Source: Corynebacterium kalinowskii (lineage in GTDB: Bacteria > Actinomycetota > Actinomycetes > Mycobacteriales > Mycobacteriaceae). From it: a stretch of 64,000 nucleotides of DNA. Made by a program: the position numbers and the translations under genes. Every line of letters begins with the position of its first letter. Position 1 is the first letter of the stretch. The notes beneath the pieces are model-generated. The model was given only the letters and a program-made list of their open reading frames with translations. It made no database searches and was not told the DNA's origin. The stretch spans positions 62,001 to 126,000 of the forward strand of contig NZ_CP046452.1 in NCBI RefSeq assembly GCF_009734385.1, in the 5' to 3' direction. Shown here one piece after another: positions 49,291-58,337 of this stretch.

Positions 49291-49737
49291 ATGACAAAAG
49301 TCCTCGACATTATTTCCGCCATCGCCCGTTTTTATATGGCGTATGTGTGGATCCACGCGGGCATCGCGAAGCTGGGCAAGCACATGGAGATGACGCAGGC
49401 CATCACCGCGTACAAGATTTTCACCCAGGAGTGGTCCTCGTACCTGGCGCAGCTGATCGGCCCGCTGGAGATCGCTGGCGGCGTCCTGCTGCTGCTCGGC
49501 CTGTTCCTGCGCGCCTCGTCCAAGGTCGGCGCGGTGGTGCTGGTGCTGTTCATGATCGGTATCGGGCAGGCGTGGGCGCGCGGCCTGGCCATCGACTGTG
49601 GGTGCTTCAATGTGACGGGCCTCAACGACGCCCAGACCATGGATTACATCAAGACGCTGCTGCGAGACGCGGGCTACCTCATCCTCACGATCTGGACGAT
49701 TCGCCGGCCGTTTAAGAAGTTCGCGGTGTACGCGTAA
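49291..49737 (+). CDS. MauE/DoxX-family membrane protein with CGC motif
   Basis: The 148-residue protein has four TM segments (about 5-25, 50-70, 75-93 and 118-137) and the motif AIDCGCFN after the third. This pattern is typical of MauE/DoxX-type redox-associated membrane proteins in actinobacteria, often found beside thiol-disulfide proteins. The ATG at 49291 starts MTKVLDIISAIARFYMAY. It shares a 20-base divergent promoter region with the MOSC gene. A function in thiol redox balance is inferred. Confidence 0.8.
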   Translation: MTKVLDIISAIARFYMAYVWIHAGIAKLGKHMEMTQAITAYKIFTQEWSSYLAQLIGPLEIAGGVLLLLGLFLRASSKVGAVVLVLFMIGIGQAWARGLAIDCGCFNVTGLNDAQTMDYIKTLLRDAGYLILTIWTIRRPFKKFAVYA

Positions 49738-49761
49738 GGGGCTGGTTCCCTTGCCGGATTT

Positions 49762-49864
49762 CGGCTACATGGAACCAGCTATTGGGAGTAGTAACTCTGC
49801 TAGTCGGGGGGAAATCGACAGTTAGCGAACTCTCTACTCCCAATAGCTGGTTCTACCTAGCTGG
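49762..49864. repeat. Palindromic intergenic repeat, copy C
   Basis: Arms CGGCTACATGGAACCAGC and its inverted partner (GGTTCTACCTAGCTGG on this strand) enclose TATTGGGAGTAG and its complement with a variable interior. It lies between convergent genes. Confidence 0.85.
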
Positions 49865-49904
49865 AATGCGTGCGCGAAGCACGCATGCTGGACATCAATA
49901 GGCG

Positions 49905-50843
49905 CTACCCGCGACGCAGGCGCGGCAGCACTTCTTCGCCGTAGAGGCGGATGCACTTCAGGGAGTCTTCGTGCTGACTCAGGCCACAGGTGTAGCGCAG
50001 GTAGAAGCGGTAGATACCGAGGTGTTCGATGGTTTTGGCCATCTTCTTGGCTACGGTGTCGGGGGAGCCGATATAGAGGGCGCCGGATTCAATTTCGCGC
50101 AGGTAGTGGGCGTACTTTTCGTTCTCCGGAATGGTGAGTGCGAAGTTGGCTTTCCACGGTTCGAAATTGATGTCGATGGCATCCTGGTCGGTGTCGGCGA
50201 CGAAGCCGGGTGCGAGGAAGCCGAGGGGCATGCGACCGGCGCCGAAGCGGCTGTTGGCCGTGTGGTACATGTCTACGAAGGGCTTGCGCTCCAGGGGGTC
50301 GCCTTCGTAGACCTGCAGCATCATCGGGATGCGGTAGCTGGCGGCCTGGATGATGGCATCGGATTGGCCGGCGACCTCGATCCAGGTGACGTTGTGGCCG
50401 CAGTTGCCGATGAGACGGGACCACTCGGCAAGGTTTTCATTGAACGCAGAGTTGGATTCACCGTGCTTGCCTGCGGCGAAGCGGTCGCGGTCGAGGACGA
50501 TCTCAATGCGCTCGCCGGTGGAGTCTATGACGCGGTGCAAGTCATCGTGGCGGTCTGGAAGTTCGTCGAACTTGATGTCGCTAATCGACGTGCAGAACAG
50601 CAAGCCCTTCGTCCGCTTCGCGAACTCGATGACCAAATCAAAAGGGTTTACTTGCAGTACGTGGCGGGCGAAAGCCTCGTTGACGCCGAAGTAATCGATG
50701 CCGACGGCGTCGGCAAGCATCGCCTGCTCGATCATTTCCGCCTGCGGGTCCGGCGCGCACGACGGCACAATGTTGATCCCCGGCAGGCTAAATGTGGCAA
50801 TACCAAATTGAAGACCTGCGTTGGGGGTGACATCGATTGGCAT
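49905..50843 (-). CDS. Luciferase-like flavin-dependent monooxygenase
   Basis: The 312-residue protein has the TIM-barrel pattern of the LLM family: FGIATFSLPG at the start, AMLADAVGIDYFGVNEAFARH, RIEIVLDRDRFAAGKHGES and ALYIGSPDTVAKKMAKTIEHLGIYRF near the end. It would use reduced FMN to oxidise an unknown substrate. It appears monocistronic, with an AT-rich upstream region carrying an imperfect palindrome that could be an operator. The flavin reductase at 45776 could supply FMNH2. Confidence 0.85.
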   Translation of the reverse strand: MPIDVTPNAGLQFGIATFSLPGINIVPSCAPDPQAEMIEQAMLADAVGIDYFGVNEAFARHVLQVNPFDLVIEFAKRTKGLLFCTSISDIKFDELPDRHDDLHRVIDSTGERIEIVLDRDRFAAGKHGESNSAFNENLAEWSRLIGNCGHNVTWIEVAGQSDAIIQAASYRIPMMLQVYEGDPLERKPFVDMYHTANSRFGAGRMPLGFLAPGFVADTDQDAIDINFEPWKANFALTIPENEKYAHYLREIESGALYIGSPDTVAKKMAKTIEHLGIYRFYLRYTCGLSQHEDSLKCIRLYGEEVLPRLRRG

Positions 50844-50874
50844 TCCAGACCCCTAGGCTCAAACGAACACTTAA

Positions 50875-50893
50875 ATACTCTTATAAGGAGTAT
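50875..50893. promoter_or_regulatory. Putative operator upstream of the LLM monooxygenase
   Basis: ATACTC-N7-GAGTAT at 50875-50893. With one inserted base on the left it would be a perfect palindrome around TTATAA. It lies 32 bases upstream of the monooxygenase start and may bind a dimeric regulator. No regulator gene is adjacent. Confidence 0.4.
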
Positions 50894-51028
50894 AACGCCA
50901 TGATAAAAATCTGGCGCAAATTAATTTGTTAATAACACAGCCTGCTTATCGACGACTACGGCAGCGCACAACGGTAGGCGAAAGGGCACTACACTTGCAC
51001 GGAAAGTAAAAGGCTATTGAAGGAAGTT

Positions 51029-51715
51029 ATGTCTGAGCCAGTCATCGTTGGTAAAAATCTGACCCAGCATTTTGGGCGGGGAGATGCCAGAGTTCATGCC
51101 CTGAAGGACGTAAATGTCCAGATTCCAACGGGACAGTGGACTTCAATAATGGGTCCGTCAGGTTCGGGGAAGACGACGCTGCTGCACACCCTCGCCGGGC
51201 TCTCTGTCCCGAGTTCGGGAAGCGTAATCCTCAACTCTCGCGGTTCTCAGATTGACTTGACAAAGCTCAGTGAAAACAAAAGGGCAGCGCTTCGGCGAAC
51301 TCAGATCGGCGTCATCTTCCAAGATTTCAATCTAGTGCCAGTGCTGAATGTGCAAGACAATATCAAATTGCCAATGCGACTGGCGCACCGTCAGGTTGAT
51401 AAGGGATGGTATCGGGAGATTGTCAGTCGCCTCGGTCTTGCGGGGCGTATGAAACACTTGCCGCACCAGCTTTCTGGCGGTCAGCGTCAACGTGTCGCCA
51501 TCGCCCGAGCTTTACTGGCTAAACCGGATATCATTTTCGCCGACGAGCCGACCGGAAACCTGGATTCCGAGGCTGGTGATGCGGTGCTTACCATGTTCCG
51601 CCAGCTTGTCGATGACTATGGGCAAACCCTCGCCGTGGTAACCCACGACCCAGCCGCAGCAGAGCGTGGCGATCATCTGATTCAGATGCGCGACGGCAGG
51701 GTGGTGTCCGCGTGA
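51029..51715 (+). CDS. ABC transporter ATP-binding protein (LolD/MacB type)
   Basis: The 228-residue ATPase has Walker A GPSGSGKTT, Q-loop IFQDFNLVP, signature LSGGQRQRVAIARAL, Walker B IIFADEPTGNLDS and H-loop VTHDP, all intact. The ATG at 51029 follows GAAGGAAG, and a TTG at 51017 is less likely. It overlaps the permease gene by 4 bp (GTGA), so the two are translationally coupled. It is a second MacB/FtsX-type pair, distinct from the one at 26.7-29.8 kb. Confidence 0.92.
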   Translation: MSEPVIVGKNLTQHFGRGDARVHALKDVNVQIPTGQWTSIMGPSGSGKTTLLHTLAGLSVPSSGSVILNSRGSQIDLTKLSENKRAALRRTQIGVIFQDFNLVPVLNVQDNIKLPMRLAHRQVDKGWYREIVSRLGLAGRMKHLPHQLSGGQRQRVAIARALLAKPDIIFADEPTGNLDSEAGDAVLTMFRQLVDDYGQTLAVVTHDPAAAERGDHLIQMRDGRVVSA

Positions 51716-53988
51716 TTCACCTCGCCATCGGCCAGCTCCGTCGGCGTGGCTGGCGCTACCTATCCCTCTTCTTCGCGGTGTTTGCTGCGGTTGCCCTCTC
51801 GGTCGGAACGGCGGCGATCGTCGAGTCGATGCAGGCCACCGTCAACGGGATGTTCGACAAGCCCTATAAAGGCGTGGGCACGGTGGCGCAGGTGCGCTCC
51901 TCGGAGCCTATTGACGAGGTATTGGCTGGCATCCCTGTGGAATACGCCTTCGACCAGCAGTTTTCCGCCTCCATTAAACGGGATGGGTCACTGTATGATT
52001 CCACTACCGTGCGAAGTCTGGCTGATGGGCCGTTACAGTGGCGCACGATCGCAGAGGGCACGCTCCCACACGGCCCCCGAGAGGTCGTGGTAGTTGACGA
52101 CACCCCGCTCGGCACCTCTATGGAGCTCAAGGTTCCGGGCTCACCAGAACTACAACAGGTGACCGTGGTTGGGCGGGTGGAGCAGTCCGCACAGGAGCAG
52201 CTCATGGGTGCTGGTGGGTTGCTGGCTGATGCCTTAGCTGTGCGGCAGTGGGCGGGGAATGCTGCGATCGGCGAGCTACGTGTGGACAGTGTTTCTTCCG
52301 ACCAGCTGAAAATGTTGCTTAAGGACGCGGTCTCTGACGTGGTTCCCGCACCTGTTCACACTGCGAAATTGTCGGGGCAGTACCTGTCAGGTCGGGACAA
52401 CTATTTTTTGCTACTCACGGCTTTCATGATAATTGTCGCGGTGGTGGCAATGCTCGTGATTTTCTCAAGCTACTCGGTAATTGCAGCGGAGCGACAGCGA
52501 GAGTATGCGCTGCTACGAGCAATAGGAGCGTCTTCGGGCCAGCTACAAGGTTCCGCGCTAATTGAATCACTTCTACTCGGAAGCTTTGCCGGATTACTAG
52601 GTATTCCGGCAGGGCTTAAGGCGGCAAGTTGGGCGGGGGAGCACGCCGACCAGTTGGGCGTGCGATTTGAACTATCCAATGTGACGCTGCGTGGCGAGTG
52701 GATGTTGGCGGCCTTAGCCTGCGCAATTTTGGTATGCATAGCTTCTGCCCTTCCTGCCGCGCGTAGTTCTGTCCACCGTCCATTGGTTCAATCGTTGTCT
52801 GCGAATTCTCCGCAAGCTTCCCGTTGGGGCCTGATCGGCGCTCTCGTTGTCGGTATGGTGAGCTTGACTGTGGGAGCATTCGGTTGGTCCGAGGTGCCTG
52901 GAATTCCGACTCGTCGTGCTTTGGTATTGGCAATCGGGGCCTCGGGAGCGATTGTGCTGGGCGCTATCTGCATTGCGGCCGTGTTCTTACCTTGGGTGAC
53001 ATTCCGACTTTCGCCAATATTCGCTCGTGTGCCCACACTGCATCTGGCCAATGCCTTGGTAGGAAGGCAACGCCTGCGCTCGGGATCACTCGTGGCAATC
53101 GTCTTAGCGGGCGTCGCTCTGATCTCCGCAGTATTCAGCGGTCAGCAGCGCATCGGAGAATACTTGGAGCTAAAAGCCTATCAAAAGGGTGCGGTGGATA
53201 TTGTTGTGCAGCCGGTGGATGGGTCGGCCCGATCACAGCTCCTTGACGCCCTCAACAACGCCCCACACGTGGAGGCCGTTACGAAACCTCCGCTTGCTCA
53301 GATATCAATCGGCGAGCTAACTGATGCTGCCCTAGGGCTTTCAGTAGAGGGCGGTCGCGGCATTGTCCGCGGTCAGATTACCGGTGCGGGGCCAGGTGAG
53401 GTCGTGCTTGGTCAAAACTCCATACTTCGAGCGTCAGTCAAGAGTGGCGCGTTGGTTACGATGAAAGTACAAGGGGAGCCTCATCAACTCCGCGTAGTGT
53501 TGTCCGACAGTTTTGAAAACTACATTGACCCTGCCTTGCTTGAACAGCACACCGAGCGTCTCTCTGCACCGAAGCAACTAATTCTGGCCAAGATTGACGA
53601 TCAAACGGCGCGAGACCTAAGCGACACCCAGTTGAATGCACTCAGGAGTGCTGCTGGATCAACAGACCAAGAAGTAATTTTCAAAGAAGCGTTCACGGCC
53701 CGAGAGAAAATAGCAGATACTGCTGATCGGATATATACGCTAACGCTCTTGCTCAGTTCAATTGCCCTCTTGATCGCAGGGATCGGGATAAGCAATACCG
53801 TCGTGCTCATGGTTCGTGAGCGAGTCCGTGACTTCGCGATACTCTCGGCGGTGGGTATCAGCTCCAGTGGCCGCCGTGCCATCGTGATGGTCGAGTTGGT
53901 TTCGCTCCTTCTACCAGTAACAATCTTTGCAGCACCTATAGGTTGGATGCTGGGATTTCACATCGTCGAAGTACTCATCGCCTCGTAA
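51712..53988 (+). CDS. FtsX/MacB-type ABC transporter permease
   Basis: The 758-residue permease has an N-terminal TM (about 15-37) and an outside domain. Three TM segments lie at about 230-350 (YFLLLTAFMIIVAVVAMLVIF and following), with a further TM pair about 375-430. A second outside loop follows, with last TM segments at about 665-755. DRIYTLTLLLSSIALLIAGIGISNTVVLMVRER is the classic FtsX C-terminal block. The duplicated FtsX layout matches exporters of antimicrobial peptides or lipoproteins. It starts with GTG inside the ATPase stop codon. Confidence 0.9.
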   Translation: MIHLAIGQLRRRGWRYLSLFFAVFAAVALSVGTAAIVESMQATVNGMFDKPYKGVGTVAQVRSSEPIDEVLAGIPVEYAFDQQFSASIKRDGSLYDSTTVRSLADGPLQWRTIAEGTLPHGPREVVVVDDTPLGTSMELKVPGSPELQQVTVVGRVEQSAQEQLMGAGGLLADALAVRQWAGNAAIGELRVDSVSSDQLKMLLKDAVSDVVPAPVHTAKLSGQYLSGRDNYFLLLTAFMIIVAVVAMLVIFSSYSVIAAERQREYALLRAIGASSGQLQGSALIESLLLGSFAGLLGIPAGLKAASWAGEHADQLGVRFELSNVTLRGEWMLAALACAILVCIASALPAARSSVHRPLVQSLSANSPQASRWGLIGALVVGMVSLTVGAFGWSEVPGIPTRRALVLAIGASGAIVLGAICIAAVFLPWVTFRLSPIFARVPTLHLANALVGRQRLRSGSLVAIVLAGVALISAVFSGQQRIGEYLELKAYQKGAVDIVVQPVDGSARSQLLDALNNAPHVEAVTKPPLAQISIGELTDAALGLSVEGGRGIVRGQITGAGPGEVVLGQNSILRASVKSGALVTMKVQGEPHQLRVVLSDSFENYIDPALLEQHTERLSAPKQLILAKIDDQTARDLSDTQLNALRSAAGSTDQEVIFKEAFTAREKIADTADRIYTLTLLLSSIALLIAGIGISNTVVLMVRERVRDFAILSAVGISSSGRRAIVMVELVSLLLPVTIFAAPIGWMLGFHIVEVLIAS

Positions 53989-54074
53989 TGGCTTTTAGGC
54001 CTCGAGGCGGAGACGTCACTAGTAACTCCCAAATAAAAGAATCCAATGTAGTATTGGTTAGGCGACAGTTGTGG

Positions 54075-54094
54075 GATTTTGGCACGCCAAAATC
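54075..54094. promoter_or_regulatory. Perfect 20-bp palindrome in the leader of the pyruvyltransferase gene
   Basis: GATTTTGG-CACG-CCAAAATC at 54075-54094, 42 bases before the start codon. Stem of 8 bp with a tetraloop and no T-run beyond. A dimeric regulator site or leader hairpin at the head of the glycan locus are both possible. Confidence 0.5.
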
Positions 54095-54136
54095 AGTTGA
54101 ATAATGTGAATGGCAGATTGAAAGGAGCCCTCATTA

Positions 54137-55327
54137 ATGTCGGGCACTAAGCGAGTAATTCCTGGGATTAGCATTCGAAATGTAAAAAAGCAGTTACTCA
54201 ATTTAGCGGGAATTATTACCCAGGTGGTTCCTCTTCAAAATCCTGCTGCAAATAGTTCAAAAATCAAAAAGCCTTTGGTGATATTACCAGCCGGATACGG
54301 TTCGTTTGGGGATATGGCGATCGCTATTGCCATTGATGGAATGCTTCCTGGACAGGTGGAGTTCTTAGTTCCAGATGACCCGACTCGATGGTCCAAGGAA
54401 CTCCAGAACAACGTGATTTCCATGCGCGATTACACTTACACAATTGCGATGCTGCCGAATCCTCGAAAGTTCGGGGAATTGGCGAACCGAGATATTCTGG
54501 TAATTGGAGCCGATACGATCAGTGGCGCCTATGAAACATCATTCCTTTCTGCGCGTGTGAGGCTGCTCAATGAAGCCAATAAGAAGGGATACCGCACCCA
54601 ACTGACGAACTTTAGCTTCCCTTCCGATCCCACTAAAACATCGGTTGAGTTGCTTAAGCGTTTGACCGCGCAGACCGAGTTTTGGGCTCGCGACAAGGAA
54701 AGCAAGATTCGTTTTCGCCAGATCGTTGGATTTGATGCTGAAATTGCCCCGGATATTGCCGCGGCAATGAAGATTCCAGATAAGACCGAAAATTCGGCAG
54801 AAGCCACCGGTGTATTAGTTCCTAATTCACATTTCGAATCCACGCTCCAGTTGGATTCTCAAAAGTTGTTGCAGAAATGGGCCGAAACAGCGGAGGCAAT
54901 GTCGCGACACTTTCCCAAAGTTGTAATTACCGTGAACGATATTCGCCCGGAAGTGGGTGACATGCGTTTGGCAAATGAGATCGCAAGCCAACTGAGTCGT
55001 TCCGGTATTCAGGCAGAGGTGATCGAACCTGTGAATGCAGTGCATGCAAAGCAGATTTACAACATGGCTGATGTGCTCGTTACAGGTCGTATGCATGCCG
55101 GTGTCGCCGCTTTGAGTCTTGGTATTCCCACTTACGGCATTGAATACCTTGGGAAGTTTGAAGGTCAATTTGAGTGGTATGAGGTGCCAAACTTGGTACA
55201 AGACGCTTCTGGCTGGTTGGAATGCCCACTTGAAGAGATCTCGACCAACATCGAGTCTTTGCTAGCGGAATCTCACCAGCGATCCAGTGGTCGACCCAAT
55301 GTGACGTGGGGTTGGATTCCACGGTAG
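54137..55327 (+). CDS. Polysaccharide pyruvyltransferase-like protein
   Basis: The 396-residue protein has features of the WcaK/CsaB-type pyruvyl transferase family: an N-terminal LVILPAGYGSFGDMAIAIAI, where GSxGD is a family hallmark, DILVIGADTISGAYETS in the middle, and ADVLVTGRMHAGVAALSLGIPTYGIEY near the end, where GRxHAxIxAxxxGxP is diagnostic. It would add pyruvate from PEP as a ketal to a surface glycan, giving it negative charge. It has GGAG before its ATG. It is the first gene of the surface-glycan region. Confidence 0.85.
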   Translation: MSGTKRVIPGISIRNVKKQLLNLAGIITQVVPLQNPAANSSKIKKPLVILPAGYGSFGDMAIAIAIDGMLPGQVEFLVPDDPTRWSKELQNNVISMRDYTYTIAMLPNPRKFGELANRDILVIGADTISGAYETSFLSARVRLLNEANKKGYRTQLTNFSFPSDPTKTSVELLKRLTAQTEFWARDKESKIRFRQIVGFDAEIAPDIAAAMKIPDKTENSAEATGVLVPNSHFESTLQLDSQKLLQKWAETAEAMSRHFPKVVITVNDIRPEVGDMRLANEIASQLSRSGIQAEVIEPVNAVHAKQIYNMADVLVTGRMHAGVAALSLGIPTYGIEYLGKFEGQFEWYEVPNLVQDASGWLECPLEEISTNIESLLAESHQRSSGRPNVTWGWIPR

Positions 55328-55365
55328 TTTCGATTTCAGGCGAAGAGTGGGAATGCGTGGCGGCA

Positions 55366-56463
55366 CTATTCGGAAGAAATAGACTCGTGGGATCGGATGT
55401 TTCGAGCGAGATCGTTCCAAGAAAATTTAGAATGCTTCAATTCCAGCGCGGACTGAGAAAGTTCTCGGTACAAAGGAGCATCCGAAATTAGCTTTCGGAG
55501 TTCCTCAGCGAACGACTCAGCAGTCACCTCAGCACTGACTAATCCGAAACCAGCGACTTGCGAGGGGATTGCACCCACCGGGGTGGAGACACATGGAATG
55601 GCGTGCGACAACGCTAGGGTTACCGGTCCGGATTGGCTCGCTTCGATGTAAGGGAAAACCATTACGTCAAACCTAGAAATTATGTGAGAAATTTCGGATT
55701 CAGGGATCCAGCGTGCATCCCAGCTCGCTTGCTTGCCGGCTTCGGTTTCCTGAAGCACCGCTTCTTCACCATGACCCACGATTTCCAGCTCGAATTCGAG
55801 ACCTGACTCTCGCAGAATACGAGCGCTCTCGAGCAGGAGATCCAGACCCTTGTATTTTTGAAGTCGACCAAAAAAGCCCACTACAGGGACTGTAGGCAAG
55901 GTGCGGGCTTCGCTAACCGGAATGTCTGCATCGAATGGCGGGTGATCCTCTACTAAGATGCGCTGCCGAACATTGTTTTGCAAGATCTTGGTCACGGCAT
56001 CAGAAAACGTCACAATGAAATCTGCGCGACCGAGCTCCAAATGCCGTCCGAACTCTTGCAAAATATGTCCTTCACCTGGGTGGCTTTGGCCATCGTGAAT
56101 ACACGAAACGTATTCGACGTCCCTTGGAAGCAACAACGGAATGGCTATCGACTGATAAATCGATTCCATAGTCGAAACTACACGTTTAATGTGGTTGTCT
56201 TGAATCCACTTTCGCAGCCGATACATGTTTGCAAGGAGACGAGGAATACCGGTGATGACACCAAGTTTGCTGTTGTACGTAGGAACCGAGAACTGAGAGA
56301 CGGGAAGGGCCTCCAATTGCTCTGATATTTCAGAATCCGGATTGAAAGAAATGAAGGCAGAATTAGTTGCACAATCAGCCTTCACGGTCTCATACAAAAA
56401 TTTTGGACCTGCGCCATTTCGGCCCCAATGTACCCAAAGGGTTGCTGCTTCAGGACTATGCAT
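55366..56463 (-). CDS. Glycosyltransferase, GT4 family
   Basis: The 365-residue GT-B enzyme has PVVGFFGRLQKYKGLDLLLES as the nucleotide-sugar domain start. ELEIVGHGEE follows, then VMVFPYIEASQSGPVTLALSHAIPCVSTPVGAIP, the EX7E-like region of GT4 enzymes in which Q/S replace some usual residues. The N-terminal acceptor domain includes YVSCIHDGQSHPGEGH. The sugar is not predictable. It is the same strand as the polymerase-like gene upstream (120-base gap) and probably belongs to the same glycan pathway. Confidence 0.8.
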   Translation of the reverse strand: MHSPEAATLWVHWGRNGAGPKFLYETVKADCATNSAFISFNPDSEISEQLEALPVSQFSVPTYNSKLGVITGIPRLLANMYRLRKWIQDNHIKRVVSTMESIYQSIAIPLLLPRDVEYVSCIHDGQSHPGEGHILQEFGRHLELGRADFIVTFSDAVTKILQNNVRQRILVEDHPPFDADIPVSEARTLPTVPVVGFFGRLQKYKGLDLLLESARILRESGLEFELEIVGHGEEAVLQETEAGKQASWDARWIPESEISHIISRFDVMVFPYIEASQSGPVTLALSHAIPCVSTPVGAIPSQVAGFGLVSAEVTAESFAEELRKLISDAPLYRELSQSALELKHSKFSWNDLARNIRSHESISSE

Positions 56464-56583
56464 TAGCTCTTTACCTTCCCTGTATGTACTTGGTGAAATG
56501 CTAGCACGATACGATGGTTTTCCTTCACCGATAACCCCAATTCCGTGCTTTGAAGTCTGCCGGTCATCCTGGGAGACAATCCA

Positions 56584-57912
56584 TTATCGAAGTGCGTGTT
56601 CGAGCTTGATAGACCTTTCGTTCTTAATCGAACGTGGAATGGCTGTTTTCTTATTGGAATAGCGGAGAGCGAATCCTAGCCCTGCAAGCGGAATGATAGG
56701 CACGAAAGACATCAATCGCATTCGAATTACTAGTCCATAGTTTCCAGCGCTGAACGAGGTCATGAAGATGAGCACAGCAAAGAAGACTAACAGGACAACG
56801 ATCGACCTCAGCTTTTTGGCTTCACTGCCCACATTGGAACTCAATAGCCCTGGCAGCTTTTTGAGACCAAAATAAAGTGCCAAAAGCCAGAAGAAATTCG
56901 AGAATGTCGCCAGAAGCATCACTCCACTAGGATTCACTTCGTTCGGGAATGGCCCCAGCAATACTCTGGGGAAGTTGAATAGCAGGACATCAACAATGCT
57001 GTTAGCCTGCCCCAGCGATTCTGCTCCAGAAAAGGCGCTGTCGGCTGATGCAAGTTCACGATTAGCCGCTGCAGTCTGTTTCAGGTCGATATCGCGGATT
57101 GAGGTAGCTCCATTCCAAGCTAACAATCCGAAAATAACGATGAGTGGAACAAGTACTAGCGTTCTAGTGAGCGCTCCTCTGATCTTCAAGATGGAACTGA
57201 CTGCCATTGCCAAGGCTACAGCAGCGGCAAGGCCGATTCCGATCTGGGCGCGAATCGTAATCAAAACCGAGATAGAAAGCCCGAGGGACACTAAGAATCC
57301 AAAGTGCTTTGTCTCGATTAATTTAAGAAGGGAGTAGATTGCGACTGCGATAAGGAACATAGTTAACGTTTCCCGCAACAATCGTGGTGTCCAAAATACG
57401 ATGGTGGGTACGGCGGCAATGAAGAATCCTGAGAATCTAAGTGCTCGTGCCTGCACATTCGGGTCCAGATCGAGACTCGCAGTCAGGTTTTCGGCAATTG
57501 CCATGAGTAGCGGTACTAGCAAGATGAACAGACACGTGTTGAGGAAAAGCATTACAAATGGGATCTCGCCGACAACTGAGTACATCGCACCGACGAGCCA
57601 AGAGTACCCCGCCTTTCCGATGCCAAACACGCCTTCTTTCAGCTGCTGTTGACCTAGAATTACTTTTGCAGCGACCGTACCTTGGCGGTGCCAAGATAAT
57701 TCATCATTTTCCAGTCGAGGAAACATGACCAGTCGGAGCATGAGAGAACCCAAACTGATAAAAATCGATAGGAAAATCGGTGCTTGAACGAGCTTCTTAC
57801 CTTTCATCCCTCCAACTACTACGGCGTAGATAACTATAGATAGCGCTGCTATCAATATGCAGGCGGAGATACTTTCAAAAGAAATCGCACCCATGAGTGC
57901 AGAGGTTTTCAT
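56584..57912 (-). CDS. Wzy-like or related multi-TM glycan protein
   Basis: The 442-residue protein is almost entirely hydrophobic, with about eleven TM segments and a larger outside loop around 275-325 (TSIRDIDLKQTAAANRELASADSAF). This layout fits O-antigen/capsule polymerases (Wzy) or dolichyl-type mannosyltransferase-like proteins. Sequence motifs of such proteins are too weak to decide. Location between glycosyltransferases and beside a Wzx flippase supports the polymerase call. Confidence 0.65.
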   Translation of the reverse strand: MKTSALMGAISFESISACILIAALSIVIYAVVVGGMKGKKLVQAPIFLSIFISLGSLMLRLVMFPRLENDELSWHRQGTVAAKVILGQQQLKEGVFGIGKAGYSWLVGAMYSVVGEIPFVMLFLNTCLFILLVPLLMAIAENLTASLDLDPNVQARALRFSGFFIAAVPTIVFWTPRLLRETLTMFLIAVAIYSLLKLIETKHFGFLVSLGLSISVLITIRAQIGIGLAAAVALAMAVSSILKIRGALTRTLVLVPLIVIFGLLAWNGATSIRDIDLKQTAAANRELASADSAFSGAESLGQANSIVDVLLFNFPRVLLGPFPNEVNPSGVMLLATFSNFFWLLALYFGLKKLPGLLSSNVGSEAKKLRSIVVLLVFFAVLIFMTSFSAGNYGLVIRMRLMSFVPIIPLAGLGFALRYSNKKTAIPRSIKNERSIKLEHALR

Positions 57913-58337
57913 TTCAGCTCGCTTAGCTATGTGTTGCCATCAACTTCTCAAATTGTATCCAATTGTGGGTATGGTCGTGGAGCTTGCGGCAAACTTTGGT
58001 TAATAATACTCATCAGTATAGCTTCAAGGTCATTGCGGAAAAACTAATCCGAGTTGTCGCTCTTGTGCGTGTTGTGAGGGGTCCGTTCGTGAACTCCCCG
58101 TGGAGCATACTCGCAAATAAGTGGCGTTCTTATGTACAAGATCACTGAGAGCATTCACCATGTAGTGGATTCCCCAATCTCGTGTCACTTTGACCGTGCC
58201 TGGCGGATCGCTTCTTCATGCAAAGATCTATAATCAAGGTTCGTACTAGTGCAAGATTGCAGCATTCGTGGTTGATTGGGTTTTGCACACGAGCCGAAAG
58301 CCAGCGCAATGGCATCATTAAAGAGAGGTCTAATCGC
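57913..58337. other. Divergent intergenic region in the glycan locus
   Basis: About 425 bases between the divergent Wzy-like and Wzx genes. A -10-like TAATAATAC at about 58001-58009 with TTGCGG upstream may serve the plus strand. No gene or strong hairpin is apparent. Confidence 0.4.

Noticed and set aside
49971..50903. A 310-residue plus-strand open frame opposite the monooxygenase
   Set aside because: Val/Glu/Gly-rich translation typical of an antisense frame. The minus-strand LLM protein is well supported.
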